From Epsilonproteobacteria bacterium UBA6211 (lineage in GTDB: Bacteria; Campylobacterota; Campylobacteria; Campylobacterales; Arcobacteraceae), in the NCBI GenBank assembly GCA_002421845.1, contig DISL01000058.1, positions 1 through 13,995 on the forward strand: DNA of 13,995 nucleotides. The letters run 5' to 3'. Below are positions 1-6,670 of the stretch, in pieces (within the stretch, counting starts at the first letter, position 1; each line of letters begins with the position of its first letter). The position numbers were made by a program, and so were the translations under genes. Under the pieces are notes generated by a model that did not search any database, was not told where the DNA came from, and worked only from the letters and a program-made list of their open reading frames with translations.

Positions 1-34
1 GAGTAGTAGGCTATACCTCTTGTATAATAGGCTA

Positions 35-137
35 AAAAAACTACATATTGGCACGATTGCTTCGTTGGAATTTATCGCTTTACTACAGTAAAGCTTCAAA
101 ATTCCGCCTTGCACTAGCACTAATATAATAGTTTTTT
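35..137. repeat. ~100-bp imperfect palindrome with nested perfect hairpin (MITE-like repeat or bidirectional terminator)
   Basis: The outer ends form a perfect 9-bp inverted repeat: AAAAAACTA at 35-43 and TAGTTTTTT at 129-137. Inside them, GGAATTT at 67-73 pairs with AAATTCC at 99-105. The centre holds gctttactacagtaaagc (77-94), which is fully self-complementary around its middle. The regions between are diverged but alignable (for example ATATTgGcaC against ATATTaGtgC). Each outer end supplies a T-run on its outgoing strand, so the structure could terminate transcription from either side, including from the minus-strand gene ending at 175. The size, nested symmetry and intergenic position also fit a non-autonomous repeat element. 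No second copy was seen in this window. The symmetry is directly visible; the function is inferred. Confidence 0.6.
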
Positions 138-174
138 ATGTATATTAGACAGTTATTTTTACACTACCTAGGTC

Positions 175-1002
175 TCAGGAAATAGATTTCATCAAATCAA
201 ACCTTTTTTTTATATTTTCTTTGATAGCTGATATATCCACACGTTGTGGTTTTTGAAGTGACGGGTAATTTTGAATGATATTTTCAAACTCTGCTACCAC
301 ATCGTTTAGTGACTCTTTTTGGATAGTCGGGATATTGTATTTTTCGATAAGTTCTATAGCATCTATACTTTCATAGTCGTATCTTTTAAAAAACACCGGT
401 TTATTACCACATGCTAGGGATTCTAAAGCTGCATTTACACTAGCTGTTAGTAGATATTCCGTACCTTTGATAGTTTCCGTGTAAACTTCTTCATCTATAA
501 GGGTAGTAAAAAAGTTTTTTAGTTCTCTTTCATATCCCATAAAGAAATAATGCCCCATAAGCAAAGGAATATCAATCTTTGATGATGTTATTTGAACTAG
601 AGATTTTGTATAGTCGTCATCGCTGAAGAATATAGCTTTTTTGTATTTTATATCACTACCTTCAAAATAAGTATCATCTACAATGTCTTTTGGTATATCT
701 ACCCCAAACTCATACACTTGTGAACAAAAATCCTCCATATGAGCCTTTGTAAAATCACTCACCTCATCGGTATCATAAATAAGTATATCTCCACGCTCCA
801 TCATATGCGGTAGGTTGGTGATGACGTCCACACTTGCGGCATCTCTTACCCCTAGATACTCTTTGGCATACATCCCTGCTCTATAGTCACAGGTGCATAG
901 TATAGGCTCAAATTCTTTTAATATGTTATAGACAACACTACATCTTCTAACTCTATCTAGGTTTTTGTTGTGTCCGCTTTTTGCGTAAATATATAAGTTC
1001 AC
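175..1002 (-). CDS. Uncharacterised GT-B/PseG-like protein (275 aa)
   Basis: I do not recognise this protein with certainty. It starts with a short hydrophobic strand followed by a basic and polar stretch (YIYAKSGHNKNLDRVRR, residues 4-20). It has no signal peptide or membrane segment, so it should be cytoplasmic. Residues 186-205 (TASVNAALESLACGNKPVFF) resemble the nucleotide-sugar-binding C-terminal loop of GT-B glycosyltransferases and PseG/MurG-like proteins, where a small-residue turn is followed by ALExLAxGxPV. A role in glycan or nucleotide-sugar metabolism is therefore a guess based on fold. The start is GTG, supported by a GGAG ribosome-binding site at 1011-1014, 8 nt upstream. It is transcribed away from the gene at 1236 and ends just before the palindrome at 35-137. 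Composition is typical of the core genes in this window. I am sure it is a gene but unsure of its function. Confidence 0.8.
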   Translation of the reverse strand: MNLYIYAKSGHNKNLDRVRRCSVVYNILKEFEPILCTCDYRAGMYAKEYLGVRDAASVDVITNLPHMMERGDILIYDTDEVSDFTKAHMEDFCSQVYEFGVDIPKDIVDDTYFEGSDIKYKKAIFFSDDDYTKSLVQITSSKIDIPLLMGHYFFMGYERELKNFFTTLIDEEVYTETIKGTEYLLTASVNAALESLACGNKPVFFKRYDYESIDAIELIEKYNIPTIQKESLNDVVAEFENIIQNYPSLQKPQRVDISAIKENIKKRFDLMKSIS

Positions 1003-1165
1003 TCTTAGTTCTCCGTTATCGTTTTTAGTATTTTATGGATTTTACAATATTCAAGATTAATGTTTATTATATAAATGGAGTTAGTTTTTTATTTGTTAAG
1101 AAATCTTATACATCATATTTCACAATAATATTTTATTAATATTTGAGTATATGTTTTTAAATTAT

Positions 1166-1192
1166 TATAATTAAGAAAATATAGAGTACAAT
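1166..1192 (+). promoter_or_regulatory. Candidate promoter(s) for the DUF6765-type gene
   Basis: Two -10-like hexamers lie upstream of the start at 1236: TATAAT at 1166-1171 and TACAAT at 1187-1192. Neither has a clear -35 box, which is usual in Campylobacterota; the upstream DNA is A/T-rich. The second would give a leader of about 37 nt. The strong ribosome-binding site taaggagt (1223-1230) follows. The DNA is so AT-rich that chance matches are likely. Confidence 0.35.
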
Positions 1193-1235
1193 CTGAAAGT
1201 GATTAATATATAAGGAAATAATTAAGGAGTACACT

Positions 1236-2699
1236 ATGGAAATAGATTTTCATTATTATGCTACGTTTACTGCAGCTCGTCTAGCCGGTTTTCCACATGA
1301 AGAGGCTGGGATTATAGCTTATGCTGCTCAATATGTAGATGATTCCAATATAAAGCGTTTAGTTGCAAATGATGTACTTGTTGAGCATCTTTTGAGTCCA
1401 AGTGATGAGTATAAAACACTTATCACAAAATTTAAACCTATACCAACATGTCATTTAGATACAGAACTTGGTCGTTTTGAAACTATGGCAACATGGACAA
1501 CATCCAATATCAATGCATTTCGTAGAGTTTGGTCAATATTCCATTTTTTACCTGGTAATTATGGTGCTAATTCAGATATTAGACCTTACACAGGCAACAA
1601 ATCATCTACTGATGTTGTTGGTAAGATTGGCAATATGTTAAGTGACATAGGCATTAATTTTTCTGGAGATGAAGATTTTAAAACTTCCTTTAATTTAATG
1701 TGTTTACCAAATAGTCTTCTTGTTAAGGATATGATAGACGATATATCAACTAAACCTGTTTCAAATCTAACTTTATATTTAGCTGGAATTCGTATGCACG
1801 TTTTAGCTGATACATGGGCTCACTGTTATTATTCTGGTACGCCTCAATATTGGGTTAATGACGCAGGATATGATGTTTATCAAATTGATACAAATAAAAA
1901 TAAAACAAGAATAACATGGGCACCAACTGCATGGGGAGTAACTAAAGCAGTAAGTGGTGTAAATGTGGAAGAATCAACTCCTAATACTACTTGTGCTCAA
2001 TCCACTTTTTATTTAGGACATGGTCGCATGGGGCATATTCCTGATTATCCGTGGATTGTTTATGAATATACACCAAAATGGTCAGCTAATCCTATTATTA
2101 AAGATAATCCATCTGATTTTATTAAGGGTTTTACACAGATGTATATGGCATTAAAGTCTATCCGAATGGGTACAAGTTTTAATCTAAAAGAATCTTTGGA
2201 AGCAACACCTGATATGGTAGGAAAAATTAATCGTATAATTCAAAGAAGTGCACACCCTAGTATAGCTCGTGATGCTGAAGCCAGAGCATTAGTATGGAAA
2301 GAAGAGTTGAGAGACCTAATTATTGATGGGGTACATATTGGCATACCACCTGATTATAACCAAGATAATTGGATTAATATGGCTCATGGCAATTATAATG
2401 ATGCATCTACACATTATTATCGTTTTAATCTTGCTGCGAGAATGCACCATGATTTTGTAATTGATAAACTACAACAAGCAGGTATTAATTTAAATCAAGG
2501 CAATACAGGAGTAAAAGATTCTATTAAAGAACTAATTGAAGAGTTGGGTTCCTTACCTACCAAAACTCTTAAACTATTTATTAGAGTTGGAAGTGATGGT
2601 TATGATATTGGTAAAAAAGCCGTTGAGGAAGTAATTCATTTTGCTGAAGATGGATATAGTGCTGGTAAGAAATTTATTAGAGGGATAACTGGGAAATAA
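1236..2699 (+). CDS. DUF6765 family protein, putative metal-dependent hydrolase (487 aa)
   Basis: The N-terminus (MEIDFHYYATFTAARLAGF) and AYAAQYVDDS at residues 28-37 match the opening I associate with DUF6765 proteins. Conserved-looking His and Asp residues cluster as in zinc-dependent phospholipase C/nuclease-like folds: H6, D35/D36, H188-x3-D192-x3-H196 in RMHVLADTWAH, and H262, H267, D270 in GHGRMGHIPD. A metal-binding hydrolase is therefore plausible, but no substrate can be named. There is no signal peptide or membrane segment. Near the C-terminus an 18-residue unit is repeated (DGYDIGKK at 454-461, DGYSAGKK at 472-479), giving a basic amphipathic tail. The start is secure: ATG preceded by taaggagt at 1223-1230. 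It stands alone between divergent and convergent neighbours. Its codon use is more AT-rich than the ribE/ccoI genes, which hints at acquisition. Family call fairly sure, function unknown. Confidence 0.8.
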   Translation: MEIDFHYYATFTAARLAGFPHEEAGIIAYAAQYVDDSNIKRLVANDVLVEHLLSPSDEYKTLITKFKPIPTCHLDTELGRFETMATWTTSNINAFRRVWSIFHFLPGNYGANSDIRPYTGNKSSTDVVGKIGNMLSDIGINFSGDEDFKTSFNLMCLPNSLLVKDMIDDISTKPVSNLTLYLAGIRMHVLADTWAHCYYSGTPQYWVNDAGYDVYQIDTNKNKTRITWAPTAWGVTKAVSGVNVEESTPNTTCAQSTFYLGHGRMGHIPDYPWIVYEYTPKWSANPIIKDNPSDFIKGFTQMYMALKSIRMGTSFNLKESLEATPDMVGKINRIIQRSAHPSIARDAEARALVWKEELRDLIIDGVHIGIPPDYNQDNWINMAHGNYNDASTHYYRFNLAARMHHDFVIDKLQQAGINLNQGNTGVKDSIKELIEELGSLPTKTLKLFIRVGSDGYDIGKKAVEEVIHFAEDGYSAGKKFIRGITGK

Positions 2700-2714
2700 T
2701 AATTTAATTTATAT

Positions 2715-2749
2715 GGCTGGTTGATACTATATTTTGTAATCAATCAGCC
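2715..2749 (+). terminator. Stem-loop between convergent genes, possible terminator
   Basis: The left arm ggctggttgat (2715-2725) pairs with atcaatcagcc (2739-2749) over 11 bp with one G-U pair and a 13-nt loop. It lies 15 nt after the stop of the DUF6765-type gene. No strong T-run follows directly. The right arm can alternatively pair with tgattgat (2761-2768), a hairpin that is followed by TATTTT. Either form could end transcription between the two convergent genes. Confidence 0.45.
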
Positions 2750-2783
2750 GTCTGAATAGTTGATTGATTATTTTGATACTTCT

Positions 2784-3347
2784 TTACTGCACCCTTTTCC
2801 TATAATGCCATTTGTACTCTTTGTCCTCCGTGACATAGGCAAAATACAAATCGCCGGAGTTTCTCCACGCATCAAGAACTATCCCCTTATCATAAGGTTC
2901 CCCACGAGCCGTGATACTTATAGCGTGGTGTTCCGTGAAATAGTCTCCCTCATTTGAGATGACCTTATAAATACCTATGGTTTCATATTTGTCTTTTTTG
3001 AGGTAGTCTAGTATATCGGTAGCCCACTGGTGACATAAGCCCCTTTGTCGTAAGTTTTGGTTTACGAGAAAGTTTTGAAAACTCGGCGGTTTGACCAAAT
3101 CATAACTATTTGCCAAGTGCATGGAGTAATATATACTATTTTGAGCTATATTATAGGCTTCTATTTTGTTGATTTTAGGAGATAGGCTTTGTATCATTTG
3201 TGCCAAAGTTTCTATTTTTTGTTTGGTTTGTATATCTTCTTTGGTTAATTTGACCCTAGAATCTTCACTAAGCATCACATGGTCGTATTTGACGCTACAT
3301 CCCGTGAATATAAAAAGTGCGATGATTGATAAAAGTAGTGTTTTCAC
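2784..3347 (-). CDS. Putative lipoprotein with transglutaminase-like Cys-His-Asp residues (187 aa)
   Basis: The N-terminus is a lipoprotein signal: basic MK, hydrophobic LLLSIIALFIF, then the lipobox FTGC with the lipidated cysteine at residue 17, so the mature protein should be anchored in a membrane facing the periplasm. The C-terminal half has C105 in RGLCHQWATDILDYL, H140/H141 in TEHHAISIT and D159 in VLDAW. The order and spacing match the Cys-His-Asp triad of transglutaminase-like or papain-fold cysteine peptidases. This suggests a peptidase, amidase or crosslinking role in the envelope; that is inference. The start is GTG with AAGG about 9 nt upstream; the signal peptide begins right at this codon, which supports it. 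It lies downstream of the toxin-antitoxin operon on the same strand, separated by 91 bp, and converges with the DUF6765-type gene. Confidence 0.75.
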   Translation of the reverse strand: MKTLLLSIIALFIFTGCSVKYDHVMLSEDSRVKLTKEDIQTKQKIETLAQMIQSLSPKINKIEAYNIAQNSIYYSMHLANSYDLVKPPSFQNFLVNQNLRQRGLCHQWATDILDYLKKDKYETIGIYKVISNEGDYFTEHHAISITARGEPYDKGIVLDAWRNSGDLYFAYVTEDKEYKWHYRKRVQ

Positions 3348-3438
3348 TAGTATAAGCCTTGACGTATTGTGTATGAATAGAATTTTATCTTACTAATGTT
3401 TAAAATAAATTGTCTTAAAGCTTATTAATTCATTTCTT

Positions 3439-3723
3439 CTATGCTGAAACTTGCATTTTTACACCAAAAGATTGCATTACTTTCATGATAGTTTCAAATT
3501 TCGGTTTTGTTCCTTTATGGAAAGTTTTATATAGGCTTTCTCTTCCAAGTCCGGTTTCTTCTGCAATTTGGCTCATCCCTTTTGCTTTTGCGATATTACC
3601 AAGAGCTTCAAGAAGTTCATCCATATCACCATCTACCAAAATTTGAGATAGATATTCCGCTATCACTTCTTTATTATCAAGATATTGTGCTATATCAAAA
3701 TTTGTAACTTCTAATTTACTCAT
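3439..3723 (-). CDS. HigA-like addiction-module antitoxin, HTH protein (94 aa)
   Basis: This is the antitoxin of a type II module of the HI1419/HI1420 kind. It binds the toxin and should repress the operon promoter. The N-terminal half (FDIAQYLDNKEVIAEYLSQIL) is the characteristic toxin-binding region of the family. Residues 50-74 (SQIAEETGLGRESLYKTF and flanks) form an XRE-type helix-turn-helix, followed by FETIMKVMQSFGVKM, the typical C-terminus. I place the start at ATG 3723, not the in-frame TTG at 3729, because AAGGAG lies 7 nt upstream of the ATG but would nearly touch the TTG. The start overlaps the toxin stop by 8 nt (ATGAGTAA), so the two are translationally coupled. The antitoxin is the second gene, as is usual in this subfamily. 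Confidence 0.9.
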   Translation of the reverse strand: MSKLEVTNFDIAQYLDNKEVIAEYLSQILVDGDMDELLEALGNIAKAKGMSQIAEETGLGRESLYKTFHKGTKPKFETIMKVMQSFGVKMQVSA

Positions 3724-4036
3724 TATCAAGCTCCTTTAAAATTTCGTTTACTGAAGAAAGCAAAGCTTTTGCTTTCTTGATATCATCAATTTGTGATGAT
3801 TTATCCCCACCAACTAATAAAATGATTATCTCATCATTCTTTTGAGTATAATAAACTCTATAACCAGGTCCAGTGGGGATTCTGAGTTCACTAAGATTGT
3901 TCCCGACTGATTTATGGTCGCCAAAATTACCAAACTTCATTCTATCAACTCTTCCTAATACTGCAACTTTACCTTGAGTATCTTTGAGTTTTGATAGCCA
4001 TTGTGAAAAGATATTTGTTTGTTTAATTATATACAT
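3716..4036 (-). CDS. RelE/ParE-superfamily toxin (HI1419-type killer protein, 106 aa)
   Basis: This protein has the typical sequence of the RelE/ParE-like toxins paired with HI1420-type antitoxins: QWLSKLKD near residues 12-19, GRVDRMKFGNFGDHKSV at 28-44, the basic ELRI and GPGYRVYY core (50-63), and GGDKSSQ with DIKKAK at 76-90. Family members are usually mRNA interferases that act on the ribosome; that activity is inherited from the family, not shown here. I chose ATG at 4036 instead of TTG at 4054: the TTG lies inside the predicted promoter spacer and would not be transcribed, and the homologous region begins after the ATG. There is no ribosome-binding site at a normal distance, consistent with a leaderless mRNA. 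It is intact and co-transcribed with the antitoxin. Confidence 0.9.
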   Translation of the reverse strand: MYIIKQTNIFSQWLSKLKDTQGKVAVLGRVDRMKFGNFGDHKSVGNNLSELRIPTGPGYRVYYTQKNDEIIILLVGGDKSSQIDDIKKAKALLSSVNEILKELDNE

Positions 4037-4042
4037 AAAGAA

Positions 4043-4071
4043 ATTGTATCCCAAAAGATACTTTTTGTCAA
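4043..4071 (-). promoter_or_regulatory. Toxin-antitoxin promoter with embedded palindromic operator
   Basis: Read on the minus strand, TTGACA (4071-4066) is followed after exactly 17 bp by TACAAT (4048-4043), a near-consensus sigma-70 promoter. An inverted repeat GTATC-ttttgg-GATAC (4061-4046) fills the spacer and overlaps the -10 box, which is where an autorepressing HigA-type antitoxin would block RNA polymerase. Only six bases separate the -10 from the toxin ATG at 4036, so the expected transcription start is at the start codon itself. The full TTGACA -35 box differs from the other promoters in this window, which lack one. Confidence 0.75.
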
Positions 4072-4488
4072 TAGGTTGTATTAGTCTTCAATGTCATACT
4101 AAATTAAAATTGAAACGACAGATTAAGGTGATTTAAGAAAAGTTTAATCTCTGGGTCTGATTAATTGTACATGTCCCCTTTTTGTTATGTCCCCTTTTTG
4201 TCCTTTTTTCCTAATGGTATTTTTATGCCTTTTAAATTATGAAATAATTCTATTATCATTTCTCATAAATTAATAGAATAAATTTTTGTCTATTGTTTTT
4301 TTGAGGGGAGGTATTCCATCTATATTTTCATAGCTATTGCCATAGTCTATAGTATAGCGAGGAATTTTTATAAAACAATGTTATATTAATTAGATTTGTG
4401 TAATAATAGCCTTTAATTAATATTGGTATTAAAAATAAGGGATTATATAGACAAATACTTAGTGCATGTTAAATAATAAGGTTATTCT
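4072..4488. other. Non-coding AT-rich spacer with repeats and alternative hairpins
   Basis: No gene is supported here. Direct repeats atgtcccctttttgt lie at 4171-4185 and 4187-4201. Just before them, ttaatct (4144-4150) can pair with agattaa (4120-4126), while its first six bases, ttaatc (4144-4149), can instead pair with gattaa (4159-4164), so the two hairpins exclude each other. A further inverted repeat, ttctatt (4248-4254) and aatagaa (4272-4278), follows. The minus-strand motif GGGGACAT repeated beside GGGTCTG-like DNA resembles non-coding DNA I associate with REP-type transposase ends, but no transposase is present. The last part leads to the gene at 4489, with a taagg ribosome-binding site at 4477-4481. 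Confidence 0.5.
4171..4201. repeat. Two 15-bp direct repeats (atgtcccctttttgt)
   Basis: The copies at 4171-4185 and 4187-4201 are identical and separated by a single base. They are C/T-rich on the plus strand and stand out from the surrounding AT-rich spacer. A partial third unit, cctttttt, follows at 4202-4209. Confidence 0.8.
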
Positions 4489-6252
4489 ATGGATAATAAA
4501 AGTTTAAAACACATCATGATATATTTCATAAAATTCAGAATATTATTTATAATTTCTATGATATTGTCCATACTTACTTCTAGTACAGCTACTGCTTATA
4601 TAATATATATTAATACTAAAAAAGACAATCAAAAGTCGTGGTGTACAGGAGAAATAAAAGCATTTGATATCAATAATTATGAAACAAAAGACTTATTTAT
4701 ATTGGTAAATCAATGTAAAGAAGTTGTTTTAGAATATGGGCTTTTAGAAGACATATTATTTCATAGTAAAGATATAAATAAGTTTTCCAAAACTATTAAT
4801 ACCTTATATTTAAATAATAAGATTGATAATGAGTTTATATCACTATTTAGTGATAATGCATTATCTAATAATATGAATAATCCTTACTATAACTTAGATA
4901 GTGAACTTAGTAAAAAACCAAATAACATACAGAAGATAGAAGACAAGATAAGTAAATATCTTCTATTCACAAAAGAAATTACTTATAAATCTTATACAAG
5001 TGAACAATATTCAATATATTTTTACATCTTATTTACACTTTTTAAACATGATATCTTTTTAATTGAAAATAAAAAAACTCCTGTTCTTGATTTATTGAAT
5101 ATTAGAGATTCAAATTATAATACAATTAATCCTGTAAGTAGCAATGATTTATTGTATTTACAAAAGATTTGTTATAATATCAAAGATGTAGTGAAAAGAG
5201 AGGACTTTTTAATTGATTCAGAAGATATTTTTATTCTTACACTCGCTGACATATTTAATAGCTACATTAACAAAAATAACAAACAAGTATTACTTGATAA
5301 ATATATTAAACTATCAAAACTTATACTTAAAAATATAAGTACAGATTTATCAGAAACTAATGAAAACTATCAGTGGAAATATATAAATGAGGTTTTTTAC
5401 TCAGGAAAACTAATATTGTTAATTTTGCAAGAACTTGCAACATATAACTTAAACCAAGAGGAATTAAAAGTTGTTTTTAATGAGTATAGTTTAACAATAG
5501 ATAAAATTGACATATTCTACCAAGAGATAATGCATAAACTAGTTTATCAGTTATTTACTGATGATTTTAATTATCAGAGGAATAATAATGAGAAATTATA
5601 CACTCAACTGTTTATGAATAATTTTCATGATACTCCCACTATTCATAATACTGAACTACTTAAATATTTTGCAATAAATAACAATATCTATTTGGTTTTA
5701 AAAAGTTTAGAACTTTCAAAAAATGACAGTAACTTAAGAAGAGATATATTGCATGCAATTATTCTTAGTCAACAAATTAATACATATAGAGTCGATTATA
5801 TAGATGTGGTATTTGACATTATTGATAACGAACAAGATGAAAAATCAAAGCTATTATTAATTAGGGACTCTTTAGTACTAAATGAACCTAAAGTAATAGA
5901 TTATGCTATTAAACATATTGAAGCAAATAGAAAATATTATATAGATGAATTGAATAATACTAATTATTATGATGGTGACTTTTATACATATTCAATTTTT
6001 AGTTATTTAGCTAGAAGTAAGACATCATGGGTATCAAAAAAATACACTATGAAGAAGAAAAAACTTAAATTAATTTTAAGCTTTATAGAACAAATAAATA
6101 ATAATGACAATAAGTTATATTTATATAAAGAATTATTGTCCTTTATAGATAAAGATGATTTTGACTTATTTAATTTAATTAAACAATCAATTCAAAAAGA
6201 AAATAATAAGGTTCTACAAAATAAATTGCATCAAATAATATCTAATATATAG
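4489..6252 (+). CDS. Unrecognised AT-rich single-pass membrane protein (587 aa)
   Basis: I do not recognise this protein. Residues about 17-41 (FRILFIISMILSILTSS and flanks) form one membrane helix preceded by basic residues, so the N-terminus should be cytoplasmic and the remaining ~545 residues periplasmic. C52 and C76 lie shortly after the helix and could form a disulfide. The remainder is rich in Asn, Lys, Ile, Leu and Tyr and appears almost wholly alpha-helical; residues ~390-490 suggest helical-repeat (TPR/HEAT-like) packing, without a clear motif. No enzyme motif is visible. The start ATG has taagg 7 nt upstream. The DNA is strikingly AT-rich (positions 5101-5160 contain 12 G+C of 60, against 20 of 60 at 8641-8700 in ribE), which points to recent transfer. 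It sits beside the toxin-antitoxin module with no operon partner. The long open frame makes it a real gene; the function is unknown. Confidence 0.8.
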   Translation: MDNKSLKHIMIYFIKFRILFIISMILSILTSSTATAYIIYINTKKDNQKSWCTGEIKAFDINNYETKDLFILVNQCKEVVLEYGLLEDILFHSKDINKFSKTINTLYLNNKIDNEFISLFSDNALSNNMNNPYYNLDSELSKKPNNIQKIEDKISKYLLFTKEITYKSYTSEQYSIYFYILFTLFKHDIFLIENKKTPVLDLLNIRDSNYNTINPVSSNDLLYLQKICYNIKDVVKREDFLIDSEDIFILTLADIFNSYINKNNKQVLLDKYIKLSKLILKNISTDLSETNENYQWKYINEVFYSGKLILLILQELATYNLNQEELKVVFNEYSLTIDKIDIFYQEIMHKLVYQLFTDDFNYQRNNNEKLYTQLFMNNFHDTPTIHNTELLKYFAINNNIYLVLKSLELSKNDSNLRRDILHAIILSQQINTYRVDYIDVVFDIIDNEQDEKSKLLLIRDSLVLNEPKVIDYAIKHIEANRKYYIDELNNTNYYDGDFYTYSIFSYLARSKTSWVSKKYTMKKKKLKLILSFIEQINNNDNKLYLYKELLSFIDKDDFDLFNLIKQSIQKENNKVLQNKLHQIISNI

Positions 6253-6670
6253 TCAAATGTACTAAAATTTATTTCCTAATAGATAATCTTTCATTAAGCA
6301 AATAATGTAGAATAAACGATATCCCAATTTGAAAAAGAATGTTGGTTACAATAGATATTTAACAGCGATACAAACTAAATTGAATACTATACTAAGAAAT
6401 CTAATTATCAAATTTATTCTTGAGTAAAATAGTATAATGGATATATTAGTCTTTACAATAACTTCAAAATGACTATTTGCATAATTTGAGTGGTCTAATT
6501 TGAGTCTTAAAGGGAAAAGAAATTTGAAAGTATCATTGGGATTATTTATCATAAACTCAGGAATGATACTTTTTTGTTGATTCATGCCCTAATTTCCTAT
6601 TGTTTTCCTATTTTTTTCTATTTCATTCTCAAATTTTATTATACATATTATCAATTTTTATTTCTTATTC
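6253..6670. other. AT-rich spacer between the unknown membrane protein gene and mnmG
   Basis: This stretch separates a plus-strand gene from the 3' end of mnmG. The only candidate gene is the small minus-strand ORF at 6346-6585. I found no RNA gene, strong terminator or repeat. Positions 6600-6670 are nearly all A/T, with no stem-loop that would clearly terminate mnmG. Confidence 0.5.
6346..6585 (-). CDS. Possible small membrane protein (79 aa), doubtful
   Basis: The frame opens with an ATG preceded by AGGA about 9 nt upstream and encodes a polar N-terminus (MNQQKSIIPEFMINNPND) followed by a hydrophobic C-terminal part, SIILFYSRINLIIRFLSIVF and onward, which could span the membrane once. No family is recognised. 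AT-rich DNA makes hydrophobic frames of this length likely by chance, so the main support is the ribosome-binding site. It may equally be the remnant of a longer gene. It lies downstream of mnmG on the same strand and could be read through from it. Confidence 0.35.
   Translation of the reverse strand: MNQQKSIIPEFMINNPNDTFKFLFPLRLKLDHSNYANSHFEVIVKTNISIILFYSRINLIIRFLSIVFNLVCIAVKYLL

Noticed and set aside
2..91. Plus-strand open frame ending IGTIASLEFIALLQ
   Set aside because: It runs through the palindrome and has no visible start; such frames are a by-product of the repeat.
2760..2957. Plus-strand frame of 65 codons
   Set aside because: It lies opposite the lipoprotein gene, has no ribosome-binding site and its translation shows no family features.
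3724..3729. TTG start adding two residues to the antitoxin
   Set aside because: The ribosome-binding site would be too close; it fits the ATG at 3723.
4282..4384. Short hydrophobic frame reading FEGRYSIYIFIAIAIVYSI
   Set aside because: It has no start codon before the hydrophobic part; probably a chance AT-rich frame, though a gene remnant cannot be excluded.
4471..6213. 13-bp direct repeat aaataataaggtt at 4471-4483 and 6201-6213, nearly bracketing the unknown gene
   Set aside because: The second copy lies inside the coding region and the sequence is low-complexity, so chance is the better explanation.
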